Positions 44,112 through 53,438 of a DNA stretch of 64,000 nucleotides are shown here, piece after piece (within the stretch, counting starts at the first letter, position 1; each line of letters opens with the position of its first letter). Source of the DNA: an uncultured Caulobacterales bacterium (GTDB lineage Bacteria; Pseudomonadota; Alphaproteobacteria; Caulobacterales; Maricaulaceae); assembly GCA_938003545.1 (NCBI GenBank), contig CALKXY010000012.1, positions 94,486-158,485 on the forward strand, in the 5' to 3' direction. Below the pieces are notes generated by a model. The model was not told the origin of the DNA and did no database searches. It saw only the letters and a program-made list of their open reading frames with translations. A program made the translations under genes and the position numbers.

Positions 44112-45052
44112 TGGCTGTCCTCGTTGTTGCAGAACATAATAATGCAGAGCTAAAAGACGCGACCCATAAAGTTGTCACAGCCGCCTCCCAAATGGGCGGT
44201 GATGTTGATATTCTCGTCGCAGGTAAAGGCATCAAAGATGTCGTCGCTGCCGCTGCCAAAATCGACGGCGTCCGCGCTGTCATCGGCGTCGACCATGATA
44301 GCCTAGAGCGTCAATTGGCTGAAGCCATGCAAATCGTCGTTGTGAATCTAATGGATGGCTATGACGCTGTTCTTTCGCCTGATACGACGTCACATAAAAA
44401 CTACATGCCGCGCGTTGCAGCCAAACTCGACGTCCAGCAAATCTCGAGCGTCACAGGCGTTGAAAGCGCGGATACATTTATCCGTCCTATCTATGCAGGT
44501 AACGCCATGGCGACTGTGCAGTCCACGGATAGCAAAAAAGTCGTGACTGTGCGCACCACGGCCTTTGCAGCTGCTGGCGAAGGCGGCTCTGCCTCCACGT
44601 CAGATGTCGACGCAGGCGTCGGCGCATTGAAGTCTGAATATATCAGCGAAGAACTGTCCAAATCGGATCGTCCAGAATTGACAGCGGCCAAAGTCGTGAT
44701 CTCTGGTGGACGCGGCATGGGGTCTGGCGAAAACTTCAAACTCCTCGAAGGTATCGCAGATAAGCTCGGCGCAGCCATGGGTGCATCACGCGCCGCTGTG
44801 GATGCAGGTTTTGTTCCCAATGATTGGCAAGTCGGCCAAACGGGTAAAGCCGTTGCGCCGCAGCTTTATATCGCTGTCGGCATCTCTGGCGCGATCCAGC
44901 ATTTGGCGGGTATGAAAGACTCCAAGGTCATCGCCGCGATCAATAAAGACGAAGATGCACCGATCTTTACAGTCGCAGATTACGGCCTCGTCGCAGACCT
45001 TTTCAAAGCCCTACCAGAGTTCGAAGCCGAACTGACAAAAGCTGGCTACTAA
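44111..45052 (+). CDS. etfA: Electron transfer flavoprotein alpha subunit
   Basis: A 313-residue partner of EtfB. The N-terminal domain ([20 protein letters not shown]) is followed by the FAD-binding domain with [20 protein letters not shown], the segment [20 protein letters not shown], the segment [20 protein letters not shown] and GAIQHLAGM. Together these are the classical ETF-alpha signature. It ends the two-gene operon; a terminator follows 23 nt after the stop codon. Confidence 0.97.
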   Translation: MAVLVVAEHNNAELKDATHKVVTAASQMGGDVDILVAGKGIKDVVAAAAKIDGVRAVIGVDHDSLERQLAEAMQIVVVNLMDGYDAVLSPDTTSHKNYMPRVAAKLDVQQISSVTGVESADTFIRPIYAGNAMATVQSTDSKKVVTVRTTAFAAAGEGGSASTSDVDAGVGALKSEYISEELSKSDRPELTAAKVVISGGRGMGSGENFKLLEGIADKLGAAMGASRAAVDAGFVPNDWQVGQTGKAVAPQLYIAVGISGAIQHLAGMKDSKVIAAINKDEDAPIFTVADYGLVADLFKALPEFEAELTKAGY

Positions 45053-45075
45053 GCCGCTTTCAAATATGAATATCG

Positions 45076-45106
45076 AACCGCTGCTCGCTTGGGTGGCGGT
45101 TTTTTT
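45076..45106 (+). terminator. Intrinsic terminator of etfBA
   Basis: AACCGC (45076-45081) pairs with GCGGTT (45096-45101), with a possible inner CTC/GGG pairing in the 14-nt loop, and runs into seven T (45100-45106). Confidence 0.75.
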
Positions 45107-45167
45107 ATTGGAAAAGACAGCCGAATTTCTCCGACTGCAATATTGACAGGAACTTTGGATAGGGATT

Positions 45168-45710
45168 TTGAAAACATATCATCTGAAAATCGCAACGTCA
45201 GAAGACGCCGCGCATTTAGCATCGCTTTGGAGCCGCACATTCATCCAAGCCTATCGCACTGTGCACACCCGCAAAAATATAGACGTCTATTGTCGTCATA
45301 ATTTTACGCATGAACAGGCGCAGGCAGCCTTGTCCGATCCCTCAATACACTGCGTGATTTCAACACAAGACGGTCAGCCATGCGGATTTTATACCCTAAA
45401 GGATACGCCCTGCCCGCACTCGCTTGACGGCACTTCAGCAGAATTGAAACAAATCTATATTTTATCGTCTGAATATGGTGCGGGATTAGGACGCCTTCTT
45501 TTCGAAGACGCAATGAAAGCTCTCACTGCGCGATCCATTGAATGGATGTGGCTATCCGTATCAGATAAGAATACGCGCGCGCAGGCCTTTTACGATAAAC
45601 TGAATTTCAAAACCATCGGGACGGGACCAAGATTTGAGGTCGGAACAGATAGACTCACATCTACTGTGCTAGCAAAATCGATCTCGCGATTGGCCGTAGA
45701 TAGCATCTAA
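45168..45710 (+). CDS. GNAT family N-acetyltransferase
   Basis: 180 residues. The reading frame opens with TTG at 45168 (LKTYHLKIATSEDAAHLASL); there is no nearby in-frame ATG, and AGGG precedes it closely, so the start is uncertain. The acetyl-CoA-binding motif A is seen as LKQIYILSSEYGAGLGRLLF (Q-x-x-G-x-G/A-like), followed by ARSIEWMWLSVSDKNTRAQA and FYDKLNFKTIG, the C-terminal GNAT motif. The acceptor substrate is unknown. It follows the etfBA terminator and is probably monocistronic. Confidence 0.87.
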   Translation: MKTYHLKIATSEDAAHLASLWSRTFIQAYRTVHTRKNIDVYCRHNFTHEQAQAALSDPSIHCVISTQDGQPCGFYTLKDTPCPHSLDGTSAELKQIYILSSEYGAGLGRLLFEDAMKALTARSIEWMWLSVSDKNTRAQAFYDKLNFKTIGTGPRFEVGTDRLTSTVLAKSISRLAVDSI

Positions 45711-45730
45711 TAGGCGTATAACTCTTGCGT

Positions 45731-45826
45731 CCCCGTTCACCCCAGCGAAGGCTGGGGTCCAGATATATGCGCAGACATCCAACATAAATGCACTGGATCC
45801 CAGCCTGCGCTGGGATGGGCGGAAGA
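45731..45826. repeat. REP-like double palindrome
   Basis: One unit (45731-45762) contains CCCCAGC-GAAG-GCTGGGG. The second (45792-45826) contains ATCCCAGC-CTGC-GCTGGGAT and a mirrored flank (GGTCCAG against CTGGATC). The core is the common intergenic palindrome family I recognise from alphaproteobacterial genomes. It lies between two genes and encodes nothing. Confidence 0.75.
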
Positions 45827-45872
45827 TTGGTGTTTGAAACTTAATCCTTGTTTTGCAGAAATAATAATCATT

Positions 45873-46259
45873 CTACTTCAATGCCTTGCAATAAAATCCA
45901 AGAGAATGATCCTTGGTCCCAAAAGCTATGATACGGTACACAGGTTCTTTCGGACACGGGACAGGTAGGAGCTCACCTTCTGGTTCGGGAGACGGCGGGG
46001 TTAAGCGTCGGATGGTGAGACATCTGGAGGTGCTGGGCCTTTTGGAGTGAGAGCCGACCGCCTTGTCTAATGGCATGACTTGCGGGGACAAACAGGCCGC
46101 TGCATCAAAAACTGCTGCCGCGTGGTTGAGAATTGGCGTAGCATCCCAATTCCCGATATTTGCGTAAAACAATTTTTCTATTCTGGTATTCCATCGTGAA
46201 TATCGACCACGCGGACTGTCCCATTTCATCGGGCATCGCATTAATCGGCAGTCATCCAT
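45873..46259 (-). other. Doubtful 128-codon reading frame overlapping a repeated element
   Basis: The 650-nt stretch between the GNAT and gamma-glutamyltransferase genes has only this open frame of note. Its start (MDDCRLMRCPMKWDSPRGRY) has no Shine-Dalgarno sequence, and the composition is unlike neighbouring proteins. Part of it (about 45937-46170) is related to the end of the window in inverted orientation, but the two copies differ by a one-base indel and by stops. I therefore read it as a remnant or non-coding repeat rather than a gene. Confidence 0.25.
45937..45984 (-). repeat. 48-nt element, inverted exact copy of 63953-64000
   Basis: On the minus strand this reads ACCAGAAGGTGAGCTCCTAC and onward to GAACCTGTGTA, identical over all 48 nt to the last 48 nt of the window. 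Similarity weakens but is traceable for roughly 150-200 nt further (conserved blocks CTCAC-CAAAAGG-CC-GCAC and GCGGCA-GTTTTTG-TGC). The true extent on the other side is hidden by the window edge. Confidence 0.8.
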
Positions 46260-46359
46260 GTTGAAACCGTAGTTTCAGGGGGGCTGTAAGCGTTATCCTA
46301 TGCCTAACAATCAGCCGTGAGACATTGCCCCATGCGACTCCCTCGCCTACACCCCCGAT

Positions 46360-48150
46360 ATGACACGTATTCTCCTGCTCACCTCCGCCCTTATTCTGAC
46401 AGCTTGTAAAGGCGTAGAGGCTCCGCCATCGGCGTCCATATTGGACGTACCCCGTATCGCAAAAACACCTGCGCCGAAGACAGGTATGGTCGCGGCAGCC
46501 AATCCGCTGGCCACAGAGGCTGGGTTGAAAATTTTGCGCGAGGGCGGATCAGCCGTGGATGCCGCAATCGCCGTGCAGGCCACATTGGGTTTGGTTGAAC
46601 CGCAATCCTCTGGTCTTGGCGGCGGCGCCTTCATGGTGCTCTATGATCCAAAGACAGCAAAAGTTTGGGCCTATGACGGACGCGAAGAAGCGCCCGCCGC
46701 CGCAACCGCCACAATGTTTCAAGACACTGTAACGGGAAGACCTCGCAATTATTTCCAGCGTATTGGCTCTGGGCAAGCGACAGGCACGCCAGGCGCCATT
46801 GTGATGTTACACAAAGCCCACCAAGATTACGGTCAAATGGAATGGGGCGCGCAATTAGATAGCTCGATCGCACTCGCCGAAGAGGGCTTTACCGTTAGTC
46901 CGCGTATGGCCGGCCTTGTTGAGCGCATGGGCGCGTATATTTTGAAAGACGACCCTGCGGCGCGCGATTACTTCTTCACCGAAGACGGCACACCCATCCC
47001 CGAAGGCTTTCTGCGCGACAATAAACCCTATGCCGAAACCCTGCGTGCAATCGCGAAGAACCCACGTGCCCTCTTGGAAGGGGACATTGCAAAAGACATC
47101 GTGGCCGCCGTCCAAAACGAGCCTTTCCCCGGCACATTGACGCTCGCCGATATGGCAACCTATCAACCACGTAAAGCTGAGGCCCTCTGCACGACCTATC
47201 GCGGTCATGCGGTGTGCGGCGCGCAGCCCCCAGCCAGCGGCGGCGTCGCCGTTCAGTCTATTCTCGGCACGCTAGAGACTTTCGATATGGCTGCAGCGGG
47301 TAACACTGCAGCGGGTTGGCATTTATTCTCCGAGGCGAGCTTTCTTGCCTATGCCGATCGCGATAAATACGTGGCTGATCCAAAATTTGTCGATGTGCCC
47401 GTGCGTGAAATGTTGGATAAGGATTATCTGAAAACCCGCGCAGCATTAATTTCGACAGACACCGTCAACACGAATGTGAGTGCAGGTGACCCCGTCGCTT
47501 TCGCACGCGGAAAAGACGCGACGCCAGATAATCCAGGGACGTCACATTTCACTGTCGTCGATAAAACGGGCCTAACCGTTTCGATGACAACGACCGTCGA
47601 GAGCGCCTTTGGCAGCCAGCGAATGGTGCGCGGCTTCATGCTCAACAATCAACTGACTGATTTTTCATCATTGGACAAAGACGCAGATGGCGTGTTGATC
47701 GCCAACCGTGTGGCTCCGCGCAAACGTCCGCGCAGTTCCATGAGCCCGCATATCGTCTTTGCCCCCAATGGCGACTTCCTCTTCACGACGGGATCACCAG
47801 GCGGGAATTCCATTATAGCCTATACGGCAAAGTCTATTGTCGGGCTGATCGATTGGAACCTCTCTCCACAAGAGGCAATTGAGCTGCCCAATGTGATTGC
47901 CCGCAACGGGTCACTGCGATTGGAAGCCCAGAATTTACGCGATGCGGAAACGGATGAATTGGATCGCGGCGCGGGCGCCAGAGAGTTTGGGATGGATGAA
48001 GCGACAGTCTCAGCCCTAGAATCTATGGGACATGATGTCCGCCGCTCAGGGGGTGAAATCTCCGGACTACATATTATTTACCGTCAAAGCGATGGAACGC
48101 TAATCGGAGGCGCTGATCCACGCCGTGAAGGGACAGCTAAAACTCAATAG
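46360..48150 (+). CDS. ggt: Gamma-glutamyltransferase, lipoprotein form
   Basis: A 596-residue N-terminal nucleophile hydrolase that cleaves glutathione and other gamma-glutamyl compounds in the periplasm. MTRILLLTSALILTAC is a lipoprotein signal (lipobox LTAC), so this form is probably membrane-anchored rather than soluble. Family motifs are EAGLKILREGGSAVDAAIAV at the N-terminus, GTSHFTVVD with the autocleavage threonine T394, and TGSPGGNSIIAYT near the C-terminus. Autoprocessing at T394 would give a large subunit of about 375 mature residues and a small one of about 203. It is monocistronic and convergent with the histidine kinase gene. Confidence 0.94.
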   Translation: MTRILLLTSALILTACKGVEAPPSASILDVPRIAKTPAPKTGMVAAANPLATEAGLKILREGGSAVDAAIAVQATLGLVEPQSSGLGGGAFMVLYDPKTAKVWAYDGREEAPAAATATMFQDTVTGRPRNYFQRIGSGQATGTPGAIVMLHKAHQDYGQMEWGAQLDSSIALAEEGFTVSPRMAGLVERMGAYILKDDPAARDYFFTEDGTPIPEGFLRDNKPYAETLRAIAKNPRALLEGDIAKDIVAAVQNEPFPGTLTLADMATYQPRKAEALCTTYRGHAVCGAQPPASGGVAVQSILGTLETFDMAAAGNTAAGWHLFSEASFLAYADRDKYVADPKFVDVPVREMLDKDYLKTRAALISTDTVNTNVSAGDPVAFARGKDATPDNPGTSHFTVVDKTGLTVSMTTTVESAFGSQRMVRGFMLNNQLTDFSSLDKDADGVLIANRVAPRKRPRSSMSPHIVFAPNGDFLFTTGSPGGNSIIAYTAKSIVGLIDWNLSPQEAIELPNVIARNGSLRLEAQNLRDAETDELDRGAGAREFGMDEATVSALESMGHDVRRSGGEISGLHIIYRQSDGTLIGGADPRREGTAKTQ

Positions 48151-48182
48151 AAAAGCAGGAGAAATACCGCCCTCAATCAAAG

Positions 48183-49607
48183 CTATTTCAATCGCCTTGA
48201 TACTGGCAATGGCAAGGTCAGCAGGAAGCGCGTCCCAGATTCATCTGATGACATGAGGTTCAAATCCCCATCCTGTGCCTTCGCCAGTTCCTTAGAAATC
48301 GAGAGACCGAGCCCCGTTGATTTTGTCCCTGCGCTATGCGCCTGGCCACCTGAAAAGGCTTGAAAAAGATTATCTCGCGCCCGTTCCGGCAGGCCCGGAC
48401 CTGTGTCTGAAATACGAAGTTCCGCGAGGCCATCTCGCAACTCTGCACCAACTTCAAGACGGCGTTGTGGAGAGTTGGCAGCAATCATCGCTTGCGAGGC
48501 ATTGCGGAATAGGTTGTGAAAAATGCGATACGCATGACCTGGGTCAGTCTGCACCATAAGGTCCGTGGGCACAGTATTCCGGAATTGCGTCCCCGGAAAT
48601 TGCGCGATCACATCGGCAGCGGCCTCACCAATGACAAAGGCAATGCGTGTATTCTCAATTTGTGGATCGGCGCTCTCGGCTTTGGAATAGGACAAAACAT
48701 CCTCCGTCAGGCCAATTCCGCGTTCCACAGTACGAGTGAGACGCTCTCCCATCTTCGACATTTTCGGGTCTGGGTTCATGGAAAGACGGTCCGAAATTAG
48801 CAAGGCTGATGCCAAAACATTTCGCAGATCATGGTTGATCTTCGCCACAGCCAAGCCAAGTCCTGCCAAACGCTCGCGTTGATGAAACGACGCGCGGAGA
48901 GATTGTTTGACGTCAATGAATTCACGTTGGAGCTGGCCAATTTCATCCTTGCGATTAGATCGACTTCGGATGGACCGACGGCGTTCAGGATCCTCGCGGA
49001 ATGCCGTCATATCTTCAGCAAGCTGTTGGACAGGACGAATAATCATCGCCGACATGGCCCAATAAATCAGGCTGCCCGTGATAATCGCGATAAATAAGGA
49101 GAGCCAGAATATGCGTTTTAGATAATCCCGCAATGCCCATCGCAACTTGTCACGTGGGATAAGTAACTCAAGCGTATCTTGCCCCGGCACAGGGCTCATT
49201 GCGATAACTCGCAAAACTTCCTGCCCATCGGAAAACAAGTCTTGGAAAGGCGCCAGTAATGAAGGAAAACGGGGTAATTCCTGTAAATCCAGAGTTATGA
49301 CATGTTCAAACTCTAATGGCGGGGCCCCCAACATCAGCTCCGTCATACCGTCACGCTTGGCGGCCATCAGGAGCACATCTGTGTCTGTCATAAATTGATT
49401 AGTTAGGATTTCAGACGCTTGGTAATCGGGCACACCCGTCAACGCCTGCGCCAACAGCCCAGCCTGTTGCGTGCGTTCCGACAGCCAATCTTGTCGGAAC
49501 AAGGCAGCCGACGGCACAAACAAAAGCATCTCTGCCAGCATGACGAAACCAATCGTCAGCAAGAGCAGCTTTGATGACAGCCGCCGCGATATGAACCCAT
49601 CAATCAT
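48183..49607 (-). CDS. Sensor histidine kinase with HAMP domain, orphan
   Basis: 474 residues. Two membrane helices (about 13-35 and 167-190) enclose a periplasmic domain of about 130 residues. Next come a HAMP domain (IIRPVQQLAEDMTAFREDPE), a dimerisation helix with the phospho-acceptor H259 in AKINHDLRNVLASA, and an HATPase domain. The HATPase motifs are N-box FHNLFRNASQAM, G1 ISDTGPGLP and G2 TGLGLSISK. No response regulator is adjacent. It is last in a leftward row after the MerA-like flavoprotein, 48 nt downstream, so it may be co-transcribed with that cluster. The signal is unknown. Confidence 0.92.
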   Translation of the reverse strand: MIDGFISRRLSSKLLLLTIGFVMLAEMLLFVPSAALFRQDWLSERTQQAGLLAQALTGVPDYQASEILTNQFMTDTDVLLMAAKRDGMTELMLGAPPLEFEHVITLDLQELPRFPSLLAPFQDLFSDGQEVLRVIAMSPVPGQDTLELLIPRDKLRWALRDYLKRIFWLSLFIAIITGSLIYWAMSAMIIRPVQQLAEDMTAFREDPERRRSIRSRSNRKDEIGQLQREFIDVKQSLRASFHQRERLAGLGLAVAKINHDLRNVLASALLISDRLSMNPDPKMSKMGERLTRTVERGIGLTEDVLSYSKAESADPQIENTRIAFVIGEAAADVIAQFPGTQFRNTVPTDLMVQTDPGHAYRIFHNLFRNASQAMIAANSPQRRLEVGAELRDGLAELRISDTGPGLPERARDNLFQAFSGGQAHSAGTKSTGLGLSISKELAKAQDGDLNLMSSDESGTRFLLTLPLPVSRRLK

Positions 49608-49655
49608 AATTGGTGTCTAAGTCGCAGCGGCCAAAATACCTAGCAAAACTTGCGC

Positions 49656-51110
49656 CTATTGAAACTTAGCCCAAAAGGACGCAGCCGTTCTAATCTTGGA
49701 CTTTGGTCCAAATAAACTCTCTGTAAAGAGGCTAGACGCCGCGCGTTTCACCGCTTCTGAGCGTGTTGGATATGGCGATATAATTTGTGCCAATTGCGAA
49801 ACTTTCATGCCGCCAGTCATCGCAACAGACAACATATGGATCATTTCACCCGCATGTGCGCCCACAATGGACCCGCCTAAAATCTTGCCCTTCTTACCGA
49901 CAATGATCTTCACGCCGCCTCTGGTAGAACGTTCTGCAATGGCTCTGTCATTTTCGTCAAAATGGAATTCTGCGACTTGAATAGCCTCTCCGAATTTCTC
50001 GCGTGCGGCGGCTTCAGATAAACCGATATTTGCAAGCTCTGGCTCTGTATAAACGGCGGCGGGCATGCGATCTGTCCGTGCCGAGGAGAAGCCCTTGTTT
50101 AAACCTTGCGGCAATAAGAAGAAATTCTTGAAAAGCTGGCCTGCGTGGAAACCAGCAATATGGGTCAAACCGCCCATGCCTTTGGCGACATCGCCAGCCG
50201 CATAAACTTTCTTATTCGACGTACGAAGATTATCATCAACATCAATCCCGCGGCGGTCAAATGTAATCCCAGCGGATTCCAAACCAAGACCTTCAACGGC
50301 AGGTGCACGTCCCGCAGCGACAAGCAAATGCGAACCTTTGATTAAGGTCCCATCTTCCAATTCAACTTCGACTCCAGACTTCGTTTTACGAACTTCCTTC
50401 GTCACGGCAGGTGCATGGAATGTAACGCCTTCAGACGCTAGGGCCTCCACGAGCGTTTTCGCATGTTCTGGTTCATTGCGGCCCAAAGGCGGCGCAATAT
50501 CAATGATCGTAACCTCTGCGCCTAATCGGCGGAACGTCTGCCCCATTTCCAAACCGATTGGACCGGCACCAATCACAAGCAAATGCGACGGAAATTTATC
50601 AAGGCTAAAGATATTCTCATTCGTTGCATAATCAACGGTATCAAGACCAGGAATTGGCGGAGCCGAAGCCCGGCTGCCCACCGCGACGACAAAACGTTTT
50701 GCGCGCACACGTGTCGTTGCAGACTCAACCGTATTTGCATCTACAAATTTCGCATATTCAGAGATGACTGTCGCGCCAAGGCCTTCGAAGCGTTCAACGG
50801 AATCAACAGGGGCGATCGTTGCGATAACATCCTTGATGTGGGCCTTTACAGCCTCCCAATCGACATTTGGCTCGACGGGCGTAATCCCGAAATCAGCGCC
50901 AGACCGTTGGGCTTGCGCAATCTTGCCTGCTTTCAAAATAGCCTTGGAAGGCACGCACCCATGGTTCAAGCAATCGCCGCCCATCTCTGCGCCTTCAAAT
51001 AAAAGGACATTTCGGTCAAGCATGGCCGCACCTGCAGTCATGGATAAACCAGCAGAGCCAGCCCCAATGACGCAAAGATCGACATCATATTCTGTTTTCG
51101 TTGTAGACAT
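49656..51110 (-). CDS. FAD-dependent pyridine nucleotide-disulfide oxidoreductase (MerA-like, no HMA domain)
   Basis: A 484-residue flavoprotein of the dihydrolipoamide dehydrogenase/mercuric reductase group. The FAD motif GAGSAG (near residue 16), the redox-active disulfide C47/C52 in GGDCLNHGCVPSKAIL and the NAD(P) motif VIGAGPIGLEMGQTFRRLGA are present. A second FAD motif is present too (VYAAGDVAKG). The dimer interface domain lacks the vicinal C-terminal Cys pair of true MerA, ending FGPKSKIRTAASFWAKFQ, and there is no metal-binding N-terminal domain. Mercury reduction is therefore unlikely. It lies downstream of the TVP38-family and DUF547 genes, a partnership often seen in proteobacteria. 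The physiological substrate is unknown. Confidence 0.9.
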   Translation of the reverse strand: MSTTKTEYDVDLCVIGAGSAGLSMTAGAAMLDRNVLLFEGAEMGGDCLNHGCVPSKAILKAGKIAQAQRSGADFGITPVEPNVDWEAVKAHIKDVIATIAPVDSVERFEGLGATVISEYAKFVDANTVESATTRVRAKRFVVAVGSRASAPPIPGLDTVDYATNENIFSLDKFPSHLLVIGAGPIGLEMGQTFRRLGAEVTIIDIAPPLGRNEPEHAKTLVEALASEGVTFHAPAVTKEVRKTKSGVEVELEDGTLIKGSHLLVAAGRAPAVEGLGLESAGITFDRRGIDVDDNLRTSNKKVYAAGDVAKGMGGLTHIAGFHAGQLFKNFFLLPQGLNKGFSSARTDRMPAAVYTEPELANIGLSEAAAREKFGEAIQVAEFHFDENDRAIAERSTRGGVKIIVGKKGKILGGSIVGAHAGEMIHMLSVAMTGGMKVSQLAQIISPYPTRSEAVKRAASSLFTESLFGPKSKIRTAASFWAKFQ

Positions 51111-51210
51111 TGTCGCGTTCTCTCTCGCTTAACATTTTGGAAAGCTGCAGGCTTAGGTGCCGCTTTCCGATATTTATGAATTTAGGTTCAAAGGCTGAAA
51201 TAAAGCTATC

Positions 51211-51969
51211 TTATGCAGTGACAGCCGTTTTCTTGAAGAATTTTTTGTAAATTGCCGGGATCAACGCGACAACCGCTAGAGCAAAAAGTGCTGGGATGAG
51301 GTTTTTCGCGGCGGCACCAACTACGGCACCAACATCAACGGATTCACCTGCAGCTGCAGCGTCCAAAAGCGTACCACGCAATCCTGCACCAATCCATGTG
51401 TAAGCAACCGTACCGGGAATAATGCCTAGGCCTGTCGTGATGAAGTAATCACGGAATTTCGCACCTAAAATCGCAGGTGCAATGTTCGAGACGGCAAAGG
51501 GGAAAATCGGGATGAGGCGGAGTGTGAAGAGGTATGATATTGCATTTTCATTAAAACCCGCTTCCATCTTACCCAAAAACGGCCCTGCAATCCCTTTGAG
51601 CGTTTCGCCCAATGATGTCTTCGCAGCGAGGAATAGAATAGACGCGCCAATCGTTGCGCCGACGACTGTTGCGGGCGCGCCAATCGCAAGACCAAATAGA
51701 AACCCGCCGCCAATCGTCAAAGCACTGGCAGGGACCATAAAGACCGTCGCTGCGATATAAATTCCGATAAAGGCCAATAGAACTAGAACGAAATTCTCTT
51801 GAACAAGCGTGTTCAGATAAACCGCGTTCTCGCCCAAAGCCGCAGGACTAAGTTGGGTATGCCACCCTTGAGAGATGGCAAAAGCCAACCCTGCAAGAAT
51901 GATATATACGGGCCATAGTTTTATCCAAATGGGTTTGGACGGCGTTTGGGGTGTAGATGTGTCTGTCAT
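51211..51969 (-). CDS. TVP38/TMEM64 (DedA superfamily) membrane protein
   Basis: 252 residues with about six hydrophobic helices. The VTT-domain signature is seen: FMVPASALTIGGGFLFGLAI, the segment GATIGASILFLAAKTSLGET and LRLIPIFPFAVSNIAPAILG (R-L-x-P-x-F/P re-entrant loop). FRDYFITTGLGIIPGTVAYT follows. Such proteins are thought to act as lipid scramblases or flippases, or as transporters. The C-terminus has a short basic tail (KKFFKKTAVTA). It is between the DUF547 gene (46 nt upstream) and the flavoprotein gene (100 nt downstream) on the same strand. Confidence 0.92.
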   Translation of the reverse strand: MTDTSTPQTPSKPIWIKLWPVYIILAGLAFAISQGWHTQLSPAALGENAVYLNTLVQENFVLVLLAFIGIYIAATVFMVPASALTIGGGFLFGLAIGAPATVVGATIGASILFLAAKTSLGETLKGIAGPFLGKMEAGFNENAISYLFTLRLIPIFPFAVSNIAPAILGAKFRDYFITTGLGIIPGTVAYTWIGAGLRGTLLDAAAAGESVDVGAVVGAAAKNLIPALFALAVVALIPAIYKKFFKKTAVTA

Positions 51970-52015
51970 GATATTTTCTCTTGTTTCAGGCTTAGCAACG
52001 TGAGCGAAGCTGAGG

Positions 52016-52990
52016 TTATTCGTTCAGCGACCAGTCGTAACCGTAGCCATCAATTTCTGCGCCTGCGTCCAAAGCAGTCAATAGTTCAGGTCCGGCAAAG
52101 CGACGGAAATGATCCAGTGTTGCAGATTTGGACCCGCCAAAATCATCTTTGAACCAATTATAGATAGATGAGGCTTTCAGCTCATTACCCTTAATTTTCA
52201 CACCGCGCGGTGAATTAATGAAATCACGCGCCGCTTGCTCTCGGTCCGCATCTAATGTCGCGCCAACCCACAGTTTATTACTTAGGTTCGGGCAGCCAAT
52301 AGACGCACAATTGACCATATAATGCACCATAGCAGGGTTAGCGTAGCGTTTGCGTAAGATTTTATGCTCAATCGTATCTAGGCTGATGATTTCGCCATTT
52401 ACCGTGATGGCATCGCGTTTCCACGGCCCGATTGAGAAAGCGCCAGATTTAATCTTGCGGATAGAACTAACAGGATAATTTTCTAAAATAACCTTGAGCG
52501 TCAGCGCATTATAAAGATTGGCCCAATACGCGATCTGATCAGGCTCTGCCATTGCATCTGGGTTCTGCGCCGCTAGGTGATCAGCATAAGCTGTAATTGC
52601 CGTGATTTCGCCAGCTGCATTCGCTCCAGCATAATCAAACAGGTTTAACCCACCCTCACCGCGTGAAATGCGGCGTTGGAGTAAGTTTGCGTAAGCCTGA
52701 ACAGGCGCTGCAAGGGACGCAGATGCAGGTGACGGCGTCGCAACAGGTGCAGCCGCTTGAGCCGTTTGCACAATTGGCGCTGCGGTAGGGCGAGGTGTCG
52801 GCGTTTCGACTTGAACATTCGCAATAGGCGCGACTGTCGGCGCAACAAACTGTTCTGGCGTTTGGATTGTGTATGTGACTTCTGCTGTCTTCACGGTTTC
52901 GTTTCCGCAATCCGCCGCCGCATATGCCGCTGTTGGTAGTAGCATAAGAGGGGCCGCCAAAGCGGTCAGTGTCAATAATGTATGGCGCAT
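52016..52990 (-). CDS. DUF547 domain-containing exported protein
   Basis: 324 residues. The signal peptide (LLTLTALAAPLMLLPTAAYA) is followed by a low-complexity Ala/Pro/Thr/Val linker to about residue 100. The DUF547 domain follows, with YWANLYNALTLKVILENYP, the block GPWKRDAITVNGEIISLDTI and the Cys-containing block NCASIGCPNLSNKLW. The His, Asn and Cys in these blocks give the domain a papain-like look, but no activity is proven for the family to my knowledge. It is first of a leftward cluster with the TVP38-family protein and the MerA-like flavoprotein. Confidence 0.9.
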   Translation of the reverse strand: MRHTLLTLTALAAPLMLLPTAAYAAADCGNETVKTAEVTYTIQTPEQFVAPTVAPIANVQVETPTPRPTAAPIVQTAQAAAPVATPSPASASLAAPVQAYANLLQRRISRGEGGLNLFDYAGANAAGEITAITAYADHLAAQNPDAMAEPDQIAYWANLYNALTLKVILENYPVSSIRKIKSGAFSIGPWKRDAITVNGEIISLDTIEHKILRKRYANPAMVHYMVNCASIGCPNLSNKLWVGATLDADREQAARDFINSPRGVKIKGNELKASSIYNWFKDDFGGSKSATLDHFRRFAGPELLTALDAGAEIDGYGYDWSLNE

Positions 52991-53166
52991 GTGATAAATC
53001 CTATATGTCGCGCATCTGTTGCGCTGTGCTGTAAGCCTGTTAGGCTGCTTAGAGCAAAGAGTCAGTGAACGAGTGGTTCACAGACCGTAACGTTTTTGTG
53101 CCCGTCATGTGCATAATCCGTGAACGGCTAGGAATAAAACTGTACCGACAAGCGTGAATGCGCGCC

Positions 53167-53195
53167 TTGACAGTCAGTGCCCGCGCGCGTAGATC
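53167..53195 (+). promoter_or_regulatory. Possible sigma-70-type promoter of the rpmH operon
   Basis: A perfect -35 hexamer TTGACA (53167-53172), a 17-nt spacer and a weak -10 TAGATC (53190-53195), about 70 nt before rpmH. The spacing is right; the -10 box is poor. Confidence 0.4.
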
Positions 53196-53264
53196 GCGCT
53201 CCTTGAGATAAGTAGTCGGGAATCTTTGTGTTTCCGCCTCGATGAACTGACAAAGAGAAATCCG

Positions 53265-53399
53265 ATGAAACGTACGTTCCAGCCGTCCAACCTTGTCCGC
53301 GCCCGCCGTCATGGCTTTCGCGCTCGCATGGCGACTAAAAATGGCCGCGCTGTTTTGGCTCGCCGTCGTGCTAAAGGCCGTAAGCGTCTTTCCGCATAA
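53265..53399 (+). CDS. rpmH: 50S ribosomal protein L34
   Basis: A 44-residue, very basic ribosomal protein beginning [20 protein letters not shown] and ending [12 protein letters not shown], an almost canonical L34 of standard length. The ATG follows AAAGAGAAATCCG. It is first of the conserved rpmH-rnpA-yidC-engB order. Confidence 0.98.
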   Translation: MKRTFQPSNLVRARRHGFRARMATKNGRAVLARRRAKGRKRLSA

Positions 53400-53438
53400 T
53401 CTGACTGTCTTAGACGGTCCGGCGCGGTGAAAGCCGCT

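Noticed and set aside
49656..51110. Mercuric reductase (merA)
   Set aside because: The redox disulfide is present, but the C-terminal vicinal cysteines, the metal-binding N-terminal domain and all other mer genes are absent.
53000..53260. Replication origin near rpmH
   Set aside because: Only one DnaA-box-like TGTGCATAA (53108-53116) was found, with no cluster, AT-rich unwinding element or dnaA gene. rpmH is near the origin in some lineages but nothing here supports it.
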